A stretch of 64,000 nucleotides of DNA from Ceratotherium simum simum (taxonomy: Eukaryota; Chordata; Mammalia; Perissodactyla; Rhinocerotidae): assembly GCF_000283155.1 (NCBI RefSeq), contig NW_004454207.1:9234995-9298994 (forward strand), read 5' to 3'. Within the stretch, counting starts at the first letter, position 1. Each line of letters begins with the position of its first letter. Below, piece by piece: positions 48,793 to 60,149 of this stretch. A program made the translations under genes and the position numbers. The notes under the pieces were generated by a model. That model was not told the DNA's origin. It was given only the letters and a program-made list of their open reading frames with translations, and ran no database searches.

Positions 48793-50461
48793 CTCCATTC
48801 TTCTATTGAGCCCATGCAGTGTTTATTTCAGTTATTGTATTTTTCAGTTCTAAAATTTCCATTTTCTGCTTTATATCTTTTCTATCTTTTCCGAGACTAA
48901 TTTTTAATTTGTTTCATATGTGTTTGTGATTGCTCACTGAAGCATTTTTATGATGGCTATTTTAAAATGCTTGTCAGATAATTTCAATATCTGAAGCATG
49001 TCAGCGTTGGTACCTGTTGACATTTTTCTCATTCATGTTGTGATTTTCCTGGCTCTTAGTATAAGTGATCTTCAACTGTATAACGAACATTTTGGAGATC
49101 ATAAGAATCTGGATCCTATTTAGTCTTTTTTAGTAGGCAGTCCACCAGTTGAGGTGTAGTGTGAGGGCAGGGTGAGTGTGTATGTTCAGCTCCCTGCTGG
49201 GTCCCACTAATACTACTCTGGCAAAAGTGAAGCAATGACTCACATTGCTTTTTGTGCAGATGGGTGGAATGGAAGTTCAGCTCCACTCTTGGTCCCACTG
49301 AAACTAGGGCACCAATTCACACCACCTCATTGCCAATGAGTAGGGGTGTAAGCTCAGCCCCCTGATGGACCCCACTGACAATAGAGAGAGCGCAAGCAGA
49401 GGGCTGACTCACAGTGATTTGTTGCTGCAAGGTAAAGTGGAAAGGTCAGCTCCCTGAAGGGCCCAGCTGACAACAGGGGAGGGGAGAGGGTGAAATGGAG
49501 TGCCAACTAGCCCTGCCATCCACCAGTTTGTTCCACCTTGTAGATGCCAGATGGGGGTGGAGGCTCAGCTCCTCACGACAGGAGCTGGGGGTGGAGGCCC
49601 CACTGACATTAGGGGAGTGAGGAAGCAGCATTGACTAGCCCACCTCCAACCATCTTTCTTCTGCCTCGTTGATATTGCATGAGGGTGGAGGCTCAACTCC
49701 TCACAGCACAGGGCAGAAGGCTTAGTGCAGATTAGCCCTGCCTCATACCACCTTGTTAAGTCTCATCACTTCCAGATTGGGGTGAGGCTCAACTGGCTGC
49801 TGGACACCACTGACACTACCCTAGTAAGAGCACCACCTCCTTCTGCAAGGGGTGGGATGGGGGAGTGAGGGAGGATCAGGTCCCTGCTCAATCCGCCAAA
49901 ACCACCCAGCAGGGGGAATCAAAGCACGGTCCGCTTTTGCTAGGCAAGGAATGGGAGATTAGGTCCCTGATCTTCCAGCTAGCTCCACTGGGTGGAGGAA
50001 TCAGAGCACTGCCACTTGCTTCTTTGGAGTGGGGTGGGGTTCTTCTGTTGGTGTTTGGCTACAGGAGCGTAGGTATTGCCAAAAAAGTTTACTGTTGTTA
50101 GGCTACCCTTTCCTCAGTCATCTGGGTAAAGAGAACAGGCTTTTCTTAGAGCCCTTTTTGTCTATGGCTGTTGGAGGTTCCAGGTTGGAGGCTTTTACAG
50201 CACCCTGTCCAGGATATATGGGAGACAATAAGAAAACTCAGGGAACACACTATTTGTGTCATTCCTTGAATCCCAAAGTCTGTGGGCAGTCTGTCTTCTT
50301 ATTTCCACCTTTCAGAGTTCCTGTGCTTATTTGTTCTGTTATATCTAACGTGTTTTAGTTGTAAGGGAGGACCTAGGAGAAGTAGGGCTCCTCCATCTTG
50401 GAAGAATCACAAGCCTCCTCCAAGTAATTCATTATTATCTTGAAAATAACATTTATTTTCT

Positions 50462-50512
50462 TTGTGTGTGTGTATGTGTGTGTTAAAAGGAACTTTATTG
50501 GGTGTCAGAGGT
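50462..50512 (-). mobile_element. 51-bp retroposed 3' end with poly(A) signal, flanked by a 17-bp duplication
   Basis: The perfect duplication AATAACATTTATTTTCT (50445..50461 and 50513..50529) brackets 51 bases. On the minus strand these read ACCTCTGACACCCAATAAAG..., then a CA-rich tail. AATAAA near the end followed by a simple tail is what a severely 5'-truncated mRNA or retroposon insertion looks like. Parent unknown. Confidence 0.65.
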
Positions 50513-51399
50513 AATAACATTTATTTTCTAGTTTTCCACATTATGGTTAAAAATGCACTATGGAAAACTGCTATAACATCACAGATCATAATTTTCCCCT
50601 AAAGATTCAATTATGTCTGTTTATATTATTCCTGGCTAATTTAGCTTGCTTCATGTTATTCAACTGCCTGTCCACCTCAGTAATTTTAGACTATAATATT
50701 CCAAAGGAAAGAATTCTATTTCATTCATTATGACCTAATACTATACTATACACCCTCAGAACAGCCAGGGGAAAAAGATCACTTTAAAACTCATTTATGA
50801 GCTCTTCTTTTTAATAATCCAAGGCAAATCTTATTGCCTGTGACATTTCTCTCTTTAAGTAACCCCCCTTACTGCTATCAATATCCATCATGATAGTTAT
50901 TCCTCTTGAATTATACCAATAGCCAGCAGGAACTTTAAGGAAAGGAGGAAAAACAAGGCTTTTGTTTTGCATTTTTACTTCTTTAAATGAAATACTCATA
51001 TATTTCACTTTATTTAAGAGATGGATTCTTGAAAAGAATTCATTTACCTGTTGACTTATATTTAATTTCAGAGATTCTAAACCTTTTGTTCTGCTTGACC
51101 TTCAATCAAGTTCTGTATTCTTGCTTTAAATAAGAAACTATAGAATAGTATAACAAGACTGAGGAGACTGTAAGGAAAAATATCACTGCCTCAACCTTTG
51201 CTTTCTTTCTATAACTTTCTATAATTAACCTTTAACCTCTTGTTTTGTCTAGAAACTCTGCTCTGGCTGGGAGAAGGAGTGGCCCAGGTGATGAGGTATC
51301 CTAAGGTACTTCCATAGGATGTGGGGCTCTATTAACCCAGTTGGAAAATCACCGTTCTAGAAAAAGCTTTGTATTTATCACATCTAAAAATGAAGACAA

Positions 51400-51583
51400 C
51401 CGGGGCCGGCCCTGTGGCGTAGTGGTTAAGTGCGCATGCTCTGCTGCTGGCGGCCCGAGTTCGGATCCCAGGCCCGCACTGATACACCGCTTGCCAGACC
51501 ATGCTGTGGTGGCGTCCCACATAAAGTGGAGGAAGATGGGCATGGATGTTAGCTCAGGGCTGATCTTTCTCACACACACACAA
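51400..51583 (+). mobile_element. ERE-type SINE, internally shortened
   Basis: GGGGCCGGCCCTGTGGCGTAGTGG head, tRNA-like box and TCCCACATAAAG, then directly GGAGGAAGATGGGCATGGATGTTAGC tail and (CA)n. The middle TATCTACTGGGG block is missing. Perfect 14-bp duplication AAAAATGAAGACAA (51386..51399 and 51584..51597). Confidence 0.93.
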
Positions 51584-51689
51584 AAAAATGAAGACAATCT
51601 TCTAAAAGCACAAATTGAAACTAAGTTTTCTGAGACATAGATGAGGATCTTCTATATCAGCATTAGAGCAAAACTCCATTTAAGTCTCC

Positions 51690-52530
51690 AAAACCAGTAG
51701 AAATAAACACAAGAATTAATTATGTATACAAGCAGACAATAAGCACATGAAAAGATCCTTGACATCCTTAGTCATTAGGAAAATGCAAATCAAAACCATA
51801 ATGAGATACCGCTTCATACACACTAGGATGGCTATAATGAAAAAGACAACAACAAGTGTTGGTGAGCATGTGGAGAATTTAGAACCTTCATACACTGCTG
51901 GTGGGAATGTAAAATGGTACAAGCAAGTTGGAAAACAATTTGGCAGTTCTTCAAAATGTTAAATATAGACTTACCATATGACAGCAATTCCTCTCCCAGG
52001 TATATACCCAAGAAAATTGAAAACATATGTTCACATAAAAACTTGCATATGAATGTTCATAGCAGCATTAGTCATAACAGTCAAAAAATGTAAACAACCC
52101 AAATATCCATCAACTGATGAATGTATAAACAAAATGTGGTATATCCATACTACCAAATATTACTCAGCCATAAAAAGGAATGAAGCACTGATACATGCTA
52201 TAACACGGATGAACCTTGAAAACATTATGTTAAGTGAATGATGCCAGACACAAAGGCCACATATCGTATGATTCCATTAATATGAAATGTCCAGAACAGG
52301 CAAATCTACAGAGACAGAAAATAAATTATTGGTTGCCAGGGGCTAGGGGAAGGAGGGAATAGGGAGTGACAGCTAATGATTACAGGATTTATTTTGGGGG
52401 TGATGAAAATGTTCTGGAATTAGTGGTGATGGTTGCACAACCTTGTGAATATAATAAAAACCACTGAATTGTATACAAGGGTGAATTTTGTGGTATGTAT
52501 ATCTTATCTCAATTTTAAAAGAGATTAATT
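51690..52530 (+). mobile_element. L1 3' end, forward orientation
   Basis: TTAGTCATTAGGAAAATGCAAATC...TGGTGGGAATGTAAAATGG...CAGGTATATACCCAAG...GGATGAACCTTGAAAACATTATG...GGTTGCCAGGGGCTAGGGG...CACTGAATTGTATAC is the end of L1 ORF2 and the 3' UTR. Frames are broken. Confidence 0.88.
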
Positions 52531-52534
52531 AGGG

Positions 52535-53120
52535 CTATTTGACCTAACAGTTTAAAAATTCAAAGGAAAAAAAATCCACCAATGATTGTGTAACTTTTCT
52601 TTAAATTTCCTTTTCTTATACTGTAGCAAGATAATTGGCAACTTTTCAGGTTGAGCCAGATCCTGTTTTCTGGCACTTTGAGGGAGTGTTCAATGGATTT
52701 TTCTGAAAAGAAGATGCAAATATAAAGAGGTAATGATTTAATAAGCTGCAATTAAAAAACAGAGCACAGTTACTCAAGCACACACTTAGGGATTTCTGTA
52801 TGGAGAGCTGTTAAGTAACATCTAGGCAGCCCCCCTTTTCTAAATACTGTAGTTTTTGTTTCAAATGTTCATTTGCAAGATAGCTGTTTAGAAATCTCAA
52901 AACATTTTCCCATACAGTGTCACAAATGCTGTTTCTCAGGCCAGCTCACAAAAGCCAATATATTTAACGCATGTTGTATTTGGAGAGTAATATTGATTTA
53001 ACTTTTCTAACTTTATACATTCCCATAAAAACATCTACTTATGCAAACCCCCTGGAACCTTTCTCCTCTGTAGGAGATTTCATCTAGACTGAATTGCTCA
53101 CCTACATGTTGTTTTCAACT
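52535..53120. other. intron 1 stretch, nothing recognised
   Basis: No exon or identified repeat. Confidence 0.4.
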
Positions 53121-53124
53121 CAAG

Positions 53125-53342
53125 CAGGGCAGTCTAATGGAAAGTCAATGGAATTTTCAATCTGTGAGACTTGGGGTTGAATCCTTTCTCCTCCACTTAC
53201 TAGCTGTGCAACCACGAGCAAGTTACTTAATCTCTCTAGGCTTCAGTTTTCTCATGTATAAGTTGAGGCTAATTATATATACCTCATTCAAGTTGATATA
53301 TACAAAGCATCTAGTCAGAGGGAGCATTCAGTAAATGTTAGT
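53125..53342 (+). repeat. MIR SINE, near full length
   Basis: CAGTCTAATGGAAAGTC...TTACTAGCTGTGCAACCACGAGCAAGTTACTTAATCTCTC...AGGGAGCATTCAGTAAATGTTAG. Forward MIR. Confidence 0.85.
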
Positions 53343-53725
53343 TTCCAAGATGCATCAATTCACTTTTCCAGCATTAATTACCACAGTATAGTGAATGTAA
53401 TGCAACACTTTTTGATAGCTAAATTTCCCCGATGCTTCACTGTTATCACTTGAATGAGAAATGTCACTGTAAAACTAGTAAAGTTGTAGAGAGTGCAGAA
53501 TGGTGATCTGAGGGGCATGTACCACATAGGAGGGCTTATCAAAATCTTTAGGGTAGAAGAGAGATAAGACAAAGCTGATTAACATAACTTTAAAAAGCAT
53601 ATTAAATATATTTTTCATTTACAGAAAGCTTTAGCATATTAATTTCAAAACACAAATAACAGAAGGTAGAGTTGAAAAACACTTGTGTAGGAAAAAAGAG
53701 TTCAATTTGTACTAATCCTATAACC

Positions 53726-53885
53726 TAAAATTGCGCTGTTCAATGTAGTAGCCAATAGTCACAGGTAACTATTTAAATTTAAATTAATTAAAATTAAATT
53801 TAAAATTCAGTTCTTCAGCCACACTAGCCACATTTCAAGTGCTCAATAGCCACATGTGACTAGTGGCTACTGAACGGTGCCAAAA
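53726..53885. mobile_element. MER5A-like hAT non-autonomous DNA transposon
   Basis: Inverted ends GCGCTGTTCAATGTAGTAGCC and GGCTACTGAACGGTGCC enclose TTTAAATTTAAATTAATTAAAATTAAATTT and AGCCACATTTCAAGTGCTCAATAGCCACATGTGACTAGTGG, a MER5A/MER5A1 pattern. Confidence 0.85.
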
Positions 53886-53955
53886 TAGTTTTATGGTTTT
53901 TTTTTTTTAAGTGAATCTTTCCTATTATATTGTATTGTTTTCAGGTAGACTCTCT

Positions 53956-54055
53956 NNNNNNNNNNNNNNNNNNNNNNNNNNNNNNNNNNNNNNNNNNNNN
54001 NNNNNNNNNNNNNNNNNNNNNNNNNNNNNNNNNNNNNNNNNNNNNNNNNNNNNNN
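53956..54055. other. 100-base assembly gap (N)
   Basis: Exactly 100 N, a conventional placeholder, so the true missing length is unknown. It falls inside the tail half of a reverse ERE-type SINE. Confidence 0.99.
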
Positions 54056-54191
54056 CCTTCTAGTTGCTGTATGTGGGACGCGGCCTCAGCATGGCTGGAG
54101 AAGCAGTGCGTCGGTGCGTGCCCGGGATCCGAACCCGGGCCGCCAGCAGCAGAGCACGCACACTTAACGGCTAAGCCACGGAACCGGCCCC
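53956..54191 (-). mobile_element. ERE-type SINE, reverse orientation, partly hidden by the gap
   Basis: Visible part 54056..54191: CCTTCTAGTTGCTGTATGTGGG...GGGATCCGAACCCGGGCCGCC...GCCACGGAACCGGCCCC, the reversed head. The duplication TAGACTCTCT stands at 53946..53955, directly before the N's, and at 54192..54201. The gap therefore holds only the SINE's tail: poly-T, the tail modules if present, and the CCCCAGTAGATAGTTG block. Confidence 0.9.
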
Positions 54192-54204
54192 TAGACTCTC
54201 TACT

Positions 54205-55480
54205 TCTAAATGTGAAGAACTGAAATAACATTCTAGGTAAATGAGGTTTTTAGTATAGGTTCTACAAGATTTCTGGAGTGAAGATTTCTCCCCAAACACT
54301 GCACTTGAGATGCACTTCAATCTATTAATGTCAAAATGATCTTTTGCTTCAGGCTATCATTTGACATCTGCTTCTAACACATATCAAACGACTGAACCAA
54401 GTTTCCTGTAACAAGCTTTGTGGACCAAAGGATTAGAGGCAAGCTCACAGAAGTCTAGATGACCAGGTCAGATTTGAAGATGAGGTCATCATTATATGTA
54501 AGATTATAAAAATCAATTTACATGGTGGCTAAAAAATAATTAGTTTTTAAGGTATGTAAGAAAACAAGGATATATTAGTTAAGACGGGGAAATCTGATTT
54601 AAGTTATGCTATTGCTGTAATTCAATTTATACTAATAGAGGAGAAGAATAACAGAAATATAAAGGCGCTTTTGGAGTTACACATAAAGTAGGGTATCTAA
54701 TATTCAGGAAAGTAGCACTATTTCACGGAAAAAAAAAAACACAAAAAACACCCCCAAAAGACAATGTGGAGACCTGACTCCAGGTGGGGCAATAGGCTAG
54801 CTTTTGGTCTTGTAGCTGCCTGTTCTTTAGTTCATTCACATTCCTTTCCAGCTGACACCTTCAAGAGAGGAAGGTAAATATGCAGAGTAGGTAATGTCAG
54901 TAATTGAGCCATTCTGTTATGGTATGTTGAAGCATAAAAACCGCTGTTTATTAGTAGGTAATATGTCCATCAAATACCCCCGACCCCAGAGGTATGTGTA
55001 TATGATGGGCAGAGATCAGAAAAAGGGTGAGGATGCTATTTTACATTATTTGGTAAGCTGTAAGTGTAAATTGCTTTTTTAAGATGAAGTAACAATGATC
55101 CCAAGTTAAAAATGGCTGCATCAAAATATCATTAACCCTAGCTACCTGTTTTCCAGTAACTGCAAGTCAGAAGCAATTAATTTAAAAAGGAGAATGGGAG
55201 AGGTAGGCAGATTGACAGTAGCATAAAGCAGCAAATGATAAAAGAGAGTTTTTAAAAACTATGAATATTAGACATAAGTTACAGAGGAAGTAAATGTAGA
55301 GGCCATTTAGTAGGGGCAATTAGCTTGATAATAAGGTAGAATATGACCATCAATTTTCAGAACATTGAATAAAAAGTTTAAATTATTTTAAACTTTTATG
55401 TAAATTATTATATTTAAATTTTTAGTCCACTATTAAGATGGAAAATTGCTATACAATTTATTTTAGAAAGATTTCAATGT
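54205..55480. other. intron 1 stretch, nothing recognised
   Basis: AT-rich with no identified exon or repeat. Confidence 0.4.
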
Positions 55481-55559
55481 AAAATGCAACAAAAAGTCTT
55501 GACAGTTAAAGGAAAAAGCTTTGATACAAACATAACAGCTCATTTCCAGGCAACACTGG

Positions 55560-55800
55560 ATCATGTTACTGTACTTATCAGACTTTCCAAAACTGTGTTC
55601 TGCAAAGCACTTGTGTCCTGTGAGACTTTAATAGATGGTTCACGAAAAACGGGTTCTGACATCAAGTCTCAACTGCTGTGGGCTATATCCTTTTTGCAGA
55701 TTCATCATGTACATCAACATCTTGAAAGTTCTAAGAAGTTATGCAGTAAAGAAATTGGTCAAATCTTGTTTAACTCCACAATTCCCAAATTTACTTGATC
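55560..55800. repeat. possible degenerate hAT-type DNA transposon
   Basis: CAGACTTTCCAAAACTGTGTTCTGCAAAGCACTTGTGTCCTGTGAGACTTTAATAGATGGTTC has the wording of an old MER-type hAT fragment. This undermines the 104-codon open frame at 55484..55798. Confidence 0.35.
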
Positions 55801-56664
55801 ATGCCATGCTCCTTTGTGTTTTTTGGAGGGGGGAGATGGTTGCTTGGGCACAGATACACCTTTAACATTCCCAGAGACTTCTCAGTTAAAAATACTGTAG
55901 GTACCGTTTAAAGTTCCTTAAGTACCAATACCACATAACAGACCAAATCCAAGGATTATATTTCTAAACAGGAAAACCCAGTTACTCATGGCATACTCAA
56001 ATAACCAAAACAAACGTGTTTAGAATACTGGGCAAGGAGGTGTGCCATATTAAGTTCCGTCCCTAAAAATGAAATTAACAGAACTGATCTTAAAATATAA
56101 AAAGCTGTGCACATTTTGTTTTGGTATGTTTTAGAAAGTAAGTTAAAATTCTACTTATTGACTCTATATATTGACTTTATCCATTTCTTCAGGGACACAC
56201 TTCTTTCATGAAGTTGACATACAGGATGTACCATAGTTCATCGATTATAAGACACCATTATGTGTAAGATACACTATTATCTTAAATATTACTGAGGAAA
56301 AAACCCACTGCTAATTAAACAACAACATGCCACAGACTGTGAGACGCCTTCCAATTTGAGCAATGTTAAAATGTGAACGTACTTTCCTTTCTTCCTTCTT
56401 CGACACATATTCTTCAAAATGTTCTTTATCTGTTTTCCCCCTTTAAACGCAATACTGAAGAGGGGAACAATACAAAAAAAGGACAAGATTCAAGAGATTT
56501 CTGTTCATCTTACTCCTATTATATTCAGATATTATAATGGTTCTGTTTAAACAGATCAAACAAATCATTTTTAATTGTTCTGCTTGATTCTGAAAAAATT
56601 ACCCCAGAGGAAAAACACAGAACTTCCTCAGACAGTTCTGTTAGAGAGATGATTCACTATAACT

Positions 56665-56915
56665 ATTATTTAGTAAATACTTAAACCATGTGCTGAACCA
56701 AGTGCTTTATATATATTATCATTTCATTTAGCTCTCACCACAACCCCACGAGGTAGACATTATTTTCATCCCTATTTTACAGATTAGGATGTTGAAGCAT
56801 AGAGACATTAAATAACTTGCATAAGATTACAAAGTTATTAAGTGGCAGAGCCAGGACTCAAACCCAGGTCTTCATAACTCCAGAGCTTATGTTCTTTAAC
56901 ACTTTGCCATACATC
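56665..56915 (-). repeat. MIR SINE, near full length
   Basis: AGTAAATACTTAAACCATGTGC...CCCCACGAGGTAGACATTATTTTCATCCCTATTTTACAG...AGCCAGGACTCAAACCCAGGTCTTC. Reversed MIR. Confidence 0.88.
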
Positions 56916-57081
56916 CAAGTTATCCCACAAAGTGCCTTCTAAATGATAAGGAGATAAGTAAAATTGAAATATTTAATTGTTAGTAACTAAAGTATTTGCT
57001 TAAAATAGGTCAAATGTGTTAAATGATAGTTACAGTCTATATGGATACATTTTATCCTGAATCTGTTTTATAAAATGTATA

Positions 57082-57291
57082 CAGTCATGCCTGCATAACG
57101 ACGTTTTGGTCAATGACAAACTGCATATAACGACGCTGGTCCCATAAAATTAGTACCACAGAGCCTAGGTGTGTAGTAGGCTATAGCATTTAGGTTTGTG
57201 TAAGTACACTCTATGATGTTCACACAACCACGAAATCACACAACGACGCATTTCTCAGAATGTATCCCCATTGTTAAGCGACACATGACTG
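57082..57291 (-). mobile_element. Tigger-type (TcMar) MITE with intact ends and TA duplication
   Basis: Ends CAGTCATG...CATGACTG lie between TA at 57080..57081 and TA at 57292..57293. Internal text includes GACGTTTTGGTCAATGAC, ATAACGACGCTGGTCCC, CTATGATGTTCACACAACC and GACGCATTTCTCAGAATGTATCCCC. This is a pogo/Tigger-derived non-autonomous element (MER28/Tigger2-like), about 210 bp. Confidence 0.88.
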
Positions 57292-57294
57292 TAT

Positions 57295-58260
57295 AGTATA
57301 TTTGTGCTCGTTTTGTTAACTTGACACATTTTACTTAACAATTAAGATTTATAGTTGTTTTATCTTTGCTTTCATGCTATTTGGAATTAAATTGATAAAC
57401 CGGATTATCTGAGATCTGGTAATTGTTCCAGATTAATGACACAGGGAACTGTATCAACTCTGAAAGGGGGCATCTAATGCCAAGTATTAAAATGCAGTTG
57501 CTTGTTTTTTCTATTATGTGAACTGGGGAATGGGATATGTAATATACATACTTGCACAATTGTATCCCAGTGCTTCAAAACTTGTTATCCACCAAAACAT
57601 ATAAACAACTGAGCACTATCACACTCATGCATTACCAAGAGATCACCAAGATGTCACTGTTGTACATTGTAATCTGAACCACTGGCTCTAAAACATCCAG
57701 TCTGCACTGGGCAAATTGGGCCACCTGACGTCACCCATCATTCATAGCCTGGCAGATCATATGTCCCTGAGCACAGAACTCTAGAGCAAATCTTTTCAGT
57801 GACCACAATGGTATGAATTTTTTAGTGGATGATAAATTTTTAAAAAATCTTCAGCAAAATTCTTATGCAATTCAGACTTTTGATAAATGACCTACTATAT
57901 TTTTGATCATTCTATAATTTACTGAATATCATGTCCTTGGTCAAGCGGGCACATCCCAATTATGCCACACTCCTTATATAAAAATAGGACATACTCATTG
58001 TGATTTCCAGAAACATACTAAAGAAAAGACAAAGTCTGCCTATACTTATTTCTTTAATTAGATAAGTTTAGCTCTTTATTTTAAAATTTAGATGTACCAA
58101 AGAAGTTTCACATTTTGGATCAACCCCATCAGTACAGGATCAAGTTGCCAAAATAAAGCAAACTTTCCTAAATTTCTGTTTAACAAAAACTGGCATTCTA
58201 TATCATAATCACTGAAAACAACGAAGTGTTCAGTAATGTGTCACAGTTACTTGACAGTTG
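57295..58260. other. intron 1 stretch, nothing recognised
   Basis: No identifiable element up to the candidate cassette exon. Confidence 0.4.
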
Positions 58261-58274
58261 ACATGTAACAATAC

Positions 58275-58316
58275 CTGTCCTCTCCTCAGATCTTCACTTG
58301 GGGGAAAGAAAAAAAC
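58275..58316 (-). CDS. RPS6KA3: candidate 42-nt in-frame cassette exon in RPS6KA3 intron 1
   Basis: On the minus strand a long polypyrimidine tract (about 58320..58360, nearly all T/C) ends in CCTTTCAG. It is followed by 42 nt and then the donor CAG/GTATTG. The 42 nt contain no stop and translate in the phase required by exon 1 and exon 2 as VFFFPPSEDLRRGQ. Inclusion would give ...SDSAE-VFFFPPSEDLRRGQ-NGQQ..., a 14-residue insertion between residues 23 and 24. The acceptor is excellent; the donor is moderate because +4 to +6 are TTG. The length being a multiple of three, the open frame and the splice sites together are suggestive. A chance AG/GT pair in a 33-kb intron cannot be excluded without RNA data. 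Confidence 0.5.
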
Positions 58317-58364
58317 CTGAAAGGTGGTAAAAATGAAACAGGAAAAGGAAAAAAAAACTTAATA

Positions 58365-59220
58365 AAACATTTTTTTCACAATCAATAATCATACTTTAAT
58401 AGAATGTTTTTCCCTATAGATGAAACATAAGAAACCTAATATAGTAGAACTACTATAGAATCCAGTATAATCTTTGAGGTTAAAGATGGCCATGCATCTA
58501 CTGAAGATGGCTTCCAATACAAGGGTCTCATTTTTTAGAAAGAAAATATTTATATAGTTATTTTTCAACGCATTATGAGTATTTGTTATTTAAAGGAATT
58601 CAAGGTGGCTATTTTTATACAACACATTTCTATAAAGCAAAATAACCTCCTTAATTTTATTACTTTTGGAAATTGTTCAATTTTAGGTTTACTATCCTTA
58701 CTCTATTGAAACTGAGAAAAAAGTGTCACTTTAGGTCAGGCTTATGATCCAGTAAATGCTGTCCTTGACAGCAGTAGCAAGGAATTTGTAGAACAGAATA
58801 GCCACAATTCCTTGATATCCATCTCAATAGTCAAATATTCAGAAACATACTAGCATCTTTAAATAACTCATTAAAGAGTTCTGAATTCACCTGGACTATT
58901 TACGAAGCTATTTTGTTTTTAATCTTGTACCAATCTTGACTTTGCTTACATAGTACTTCTTTTATTATCCTAAATTTGCTTCTTGAAACCTTTGGCCTAG
59001 TTCTAGCCTATCATGTTCTGACCCATGTTTGAATTCCACCACAAGGGTTTTTCTGTTTCGAGCACCATGAGACTCACGTGAGATCTTAGAGCAGGAAGGC
59101 CATATAAAGGAATGAAGAAACTGTCTGTACTTTTGGTGAGGTACTCAGGTCTTTTAAGATTGTTCCTATTTCAATGTAAGGTTAAAATGATAGGAACAGA
59201 GATAAGATTGATAATCACCC
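58365..59220. other. intron 1 stretch upstream of the cassette exon, nothing recognised
   Basis: No repeat or exon recognised in this AT-rich stretch. Confidence 0.4.
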
Positions 59221-59224
59221 TATT

Positions 59225-59365
59225 CCTGACCTTCATAATTCACTCAGCAGTCATCCATTGGGTCCATAATATGTATGTGCCAGGCACTGTGTTAAGTGCT
59301 GAGGATACAGAGAAAAAAAGTCTCTGCTTTCAAGAGTTCACAGTCTACTAGGGGTGAGACCATAA
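59225..59365 (-). repeat. L2 3' end fragment
   Basis: AATATGTATGTGCCAGGCACTGTGTTAAGTGCTGAGGATACAGAG...AGTTCACAGTCTACTAGGGG. Reversed L2. Confidence 0.8.
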
Positions 59366-59369
59366 ATGT

Positions 59370-59945
59370 ACATTCCTATAGAGACCAACCTTGACATCTT
59401 CTAGCCTGGAGAGAAAACTTTTGATGTATTTACTCAAGTAAATGACTATCTTAAAAAACTGATTTTACTCTGGTAAAATACAATTATTCTCTGATAAGAA
59501 CCTACTGGGGAGGAGATGGCATAATATTAAGCCCAATATTAGACTTTTGAAAGAAAACTCTTAACCTTTTCCTTACTGGTCTCAATATTTCCAAATTTCT
59601 ATCAGAAGCAATTTACTTGAAACAGTTGAACAACCAAAGGCAACAAAATATCTAAAGGCAATTTGTTAAAATCTAGTTTTAATAAATCTAGGCAACACTG
59701 GCTGTTTGACATACTTCATGCCAGAATATCAAGAAAATTCTTTGAACATGGCAAATTGCGGAATCCTATCTGCCAGGTTCTGGAAACCATGACAGTAACC
59801 GAAATAACTACTTTAACAAATGAGACCTCTTATAATACCATAATTGTTTCTGAAAAACACATGACCTCTAACTACTGGCTTATTTATTTATACCCTGAAT
59901 TTTTCCACAAAGGATCTGAAGCAGCTACCCTAATATAAAGCAAAG
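59370..59945. other. intron 1 stretch, nothing recognised
   Basis: Contains a 91-codon frame at 59663..59938 (+), antisense to the gene. It has no familiar protein wording; I see no support for it being coding. Confidence 0.4.
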
Positions 59946-59949
59946 GACA

Positions 59950-60145
59950 TGAATTATATCCACCTGGCTTTGAATTATGGCTCTGCCATCTACTATTTAT
60001 AATCTTTGGGCCCTTAACTTCTGAGATTCAGTTTCTTAATCTGTAACAATAGGGACCGTAATCGTATTCTGTTGGATCAAGGAAAGAAAATGAAATAGGA
60101 TGTAGCACGGTATCTGGCATATAATAAGAGCTAAGTAAATACCAG
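59950..60145 (+). repeat. MIR SINE, near full length
   Basis: GAATTATATCCACCTGGCTTTGAATTATGGCTCTGCCATC...AGATTCAGTTTCTTAATCTG...TATCTGGCATATAATAAGAGC. Forward MIR. Confidence 0.8.
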
Positions 60146-60149
60146 TTTT

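Larger units (their letters stand above)
47690..50425 (-). mobile_element. old L1 5' UTR region, reverse orientation
   Basis: Text such as GGGTATAGAATTCTGGGTTCACAG, TTTCAGCCATTATTTCTTCAGG and CAGTTATTGTATTTTTCAGTTC, then G-rich GTGGAGGCTCAGCTCC repeats, is the reversed 5' region of an old mammalian L1. It ends with CTCCATCTTGGAAGAATC, the reversed L1 start with its YY1-like site, near 50390..50408. It carries a smaller L1 3' end and an old SINE. Confidence 0.7.

Noticed and set aside
55484..55798. 104-codon frame MQQKVLTVKGKSFDTN...
   Set aside because: Part of it resembles a degenerate hAT transposon, it is antisense to RPS6KA3, and no splice or promoter signals fit.
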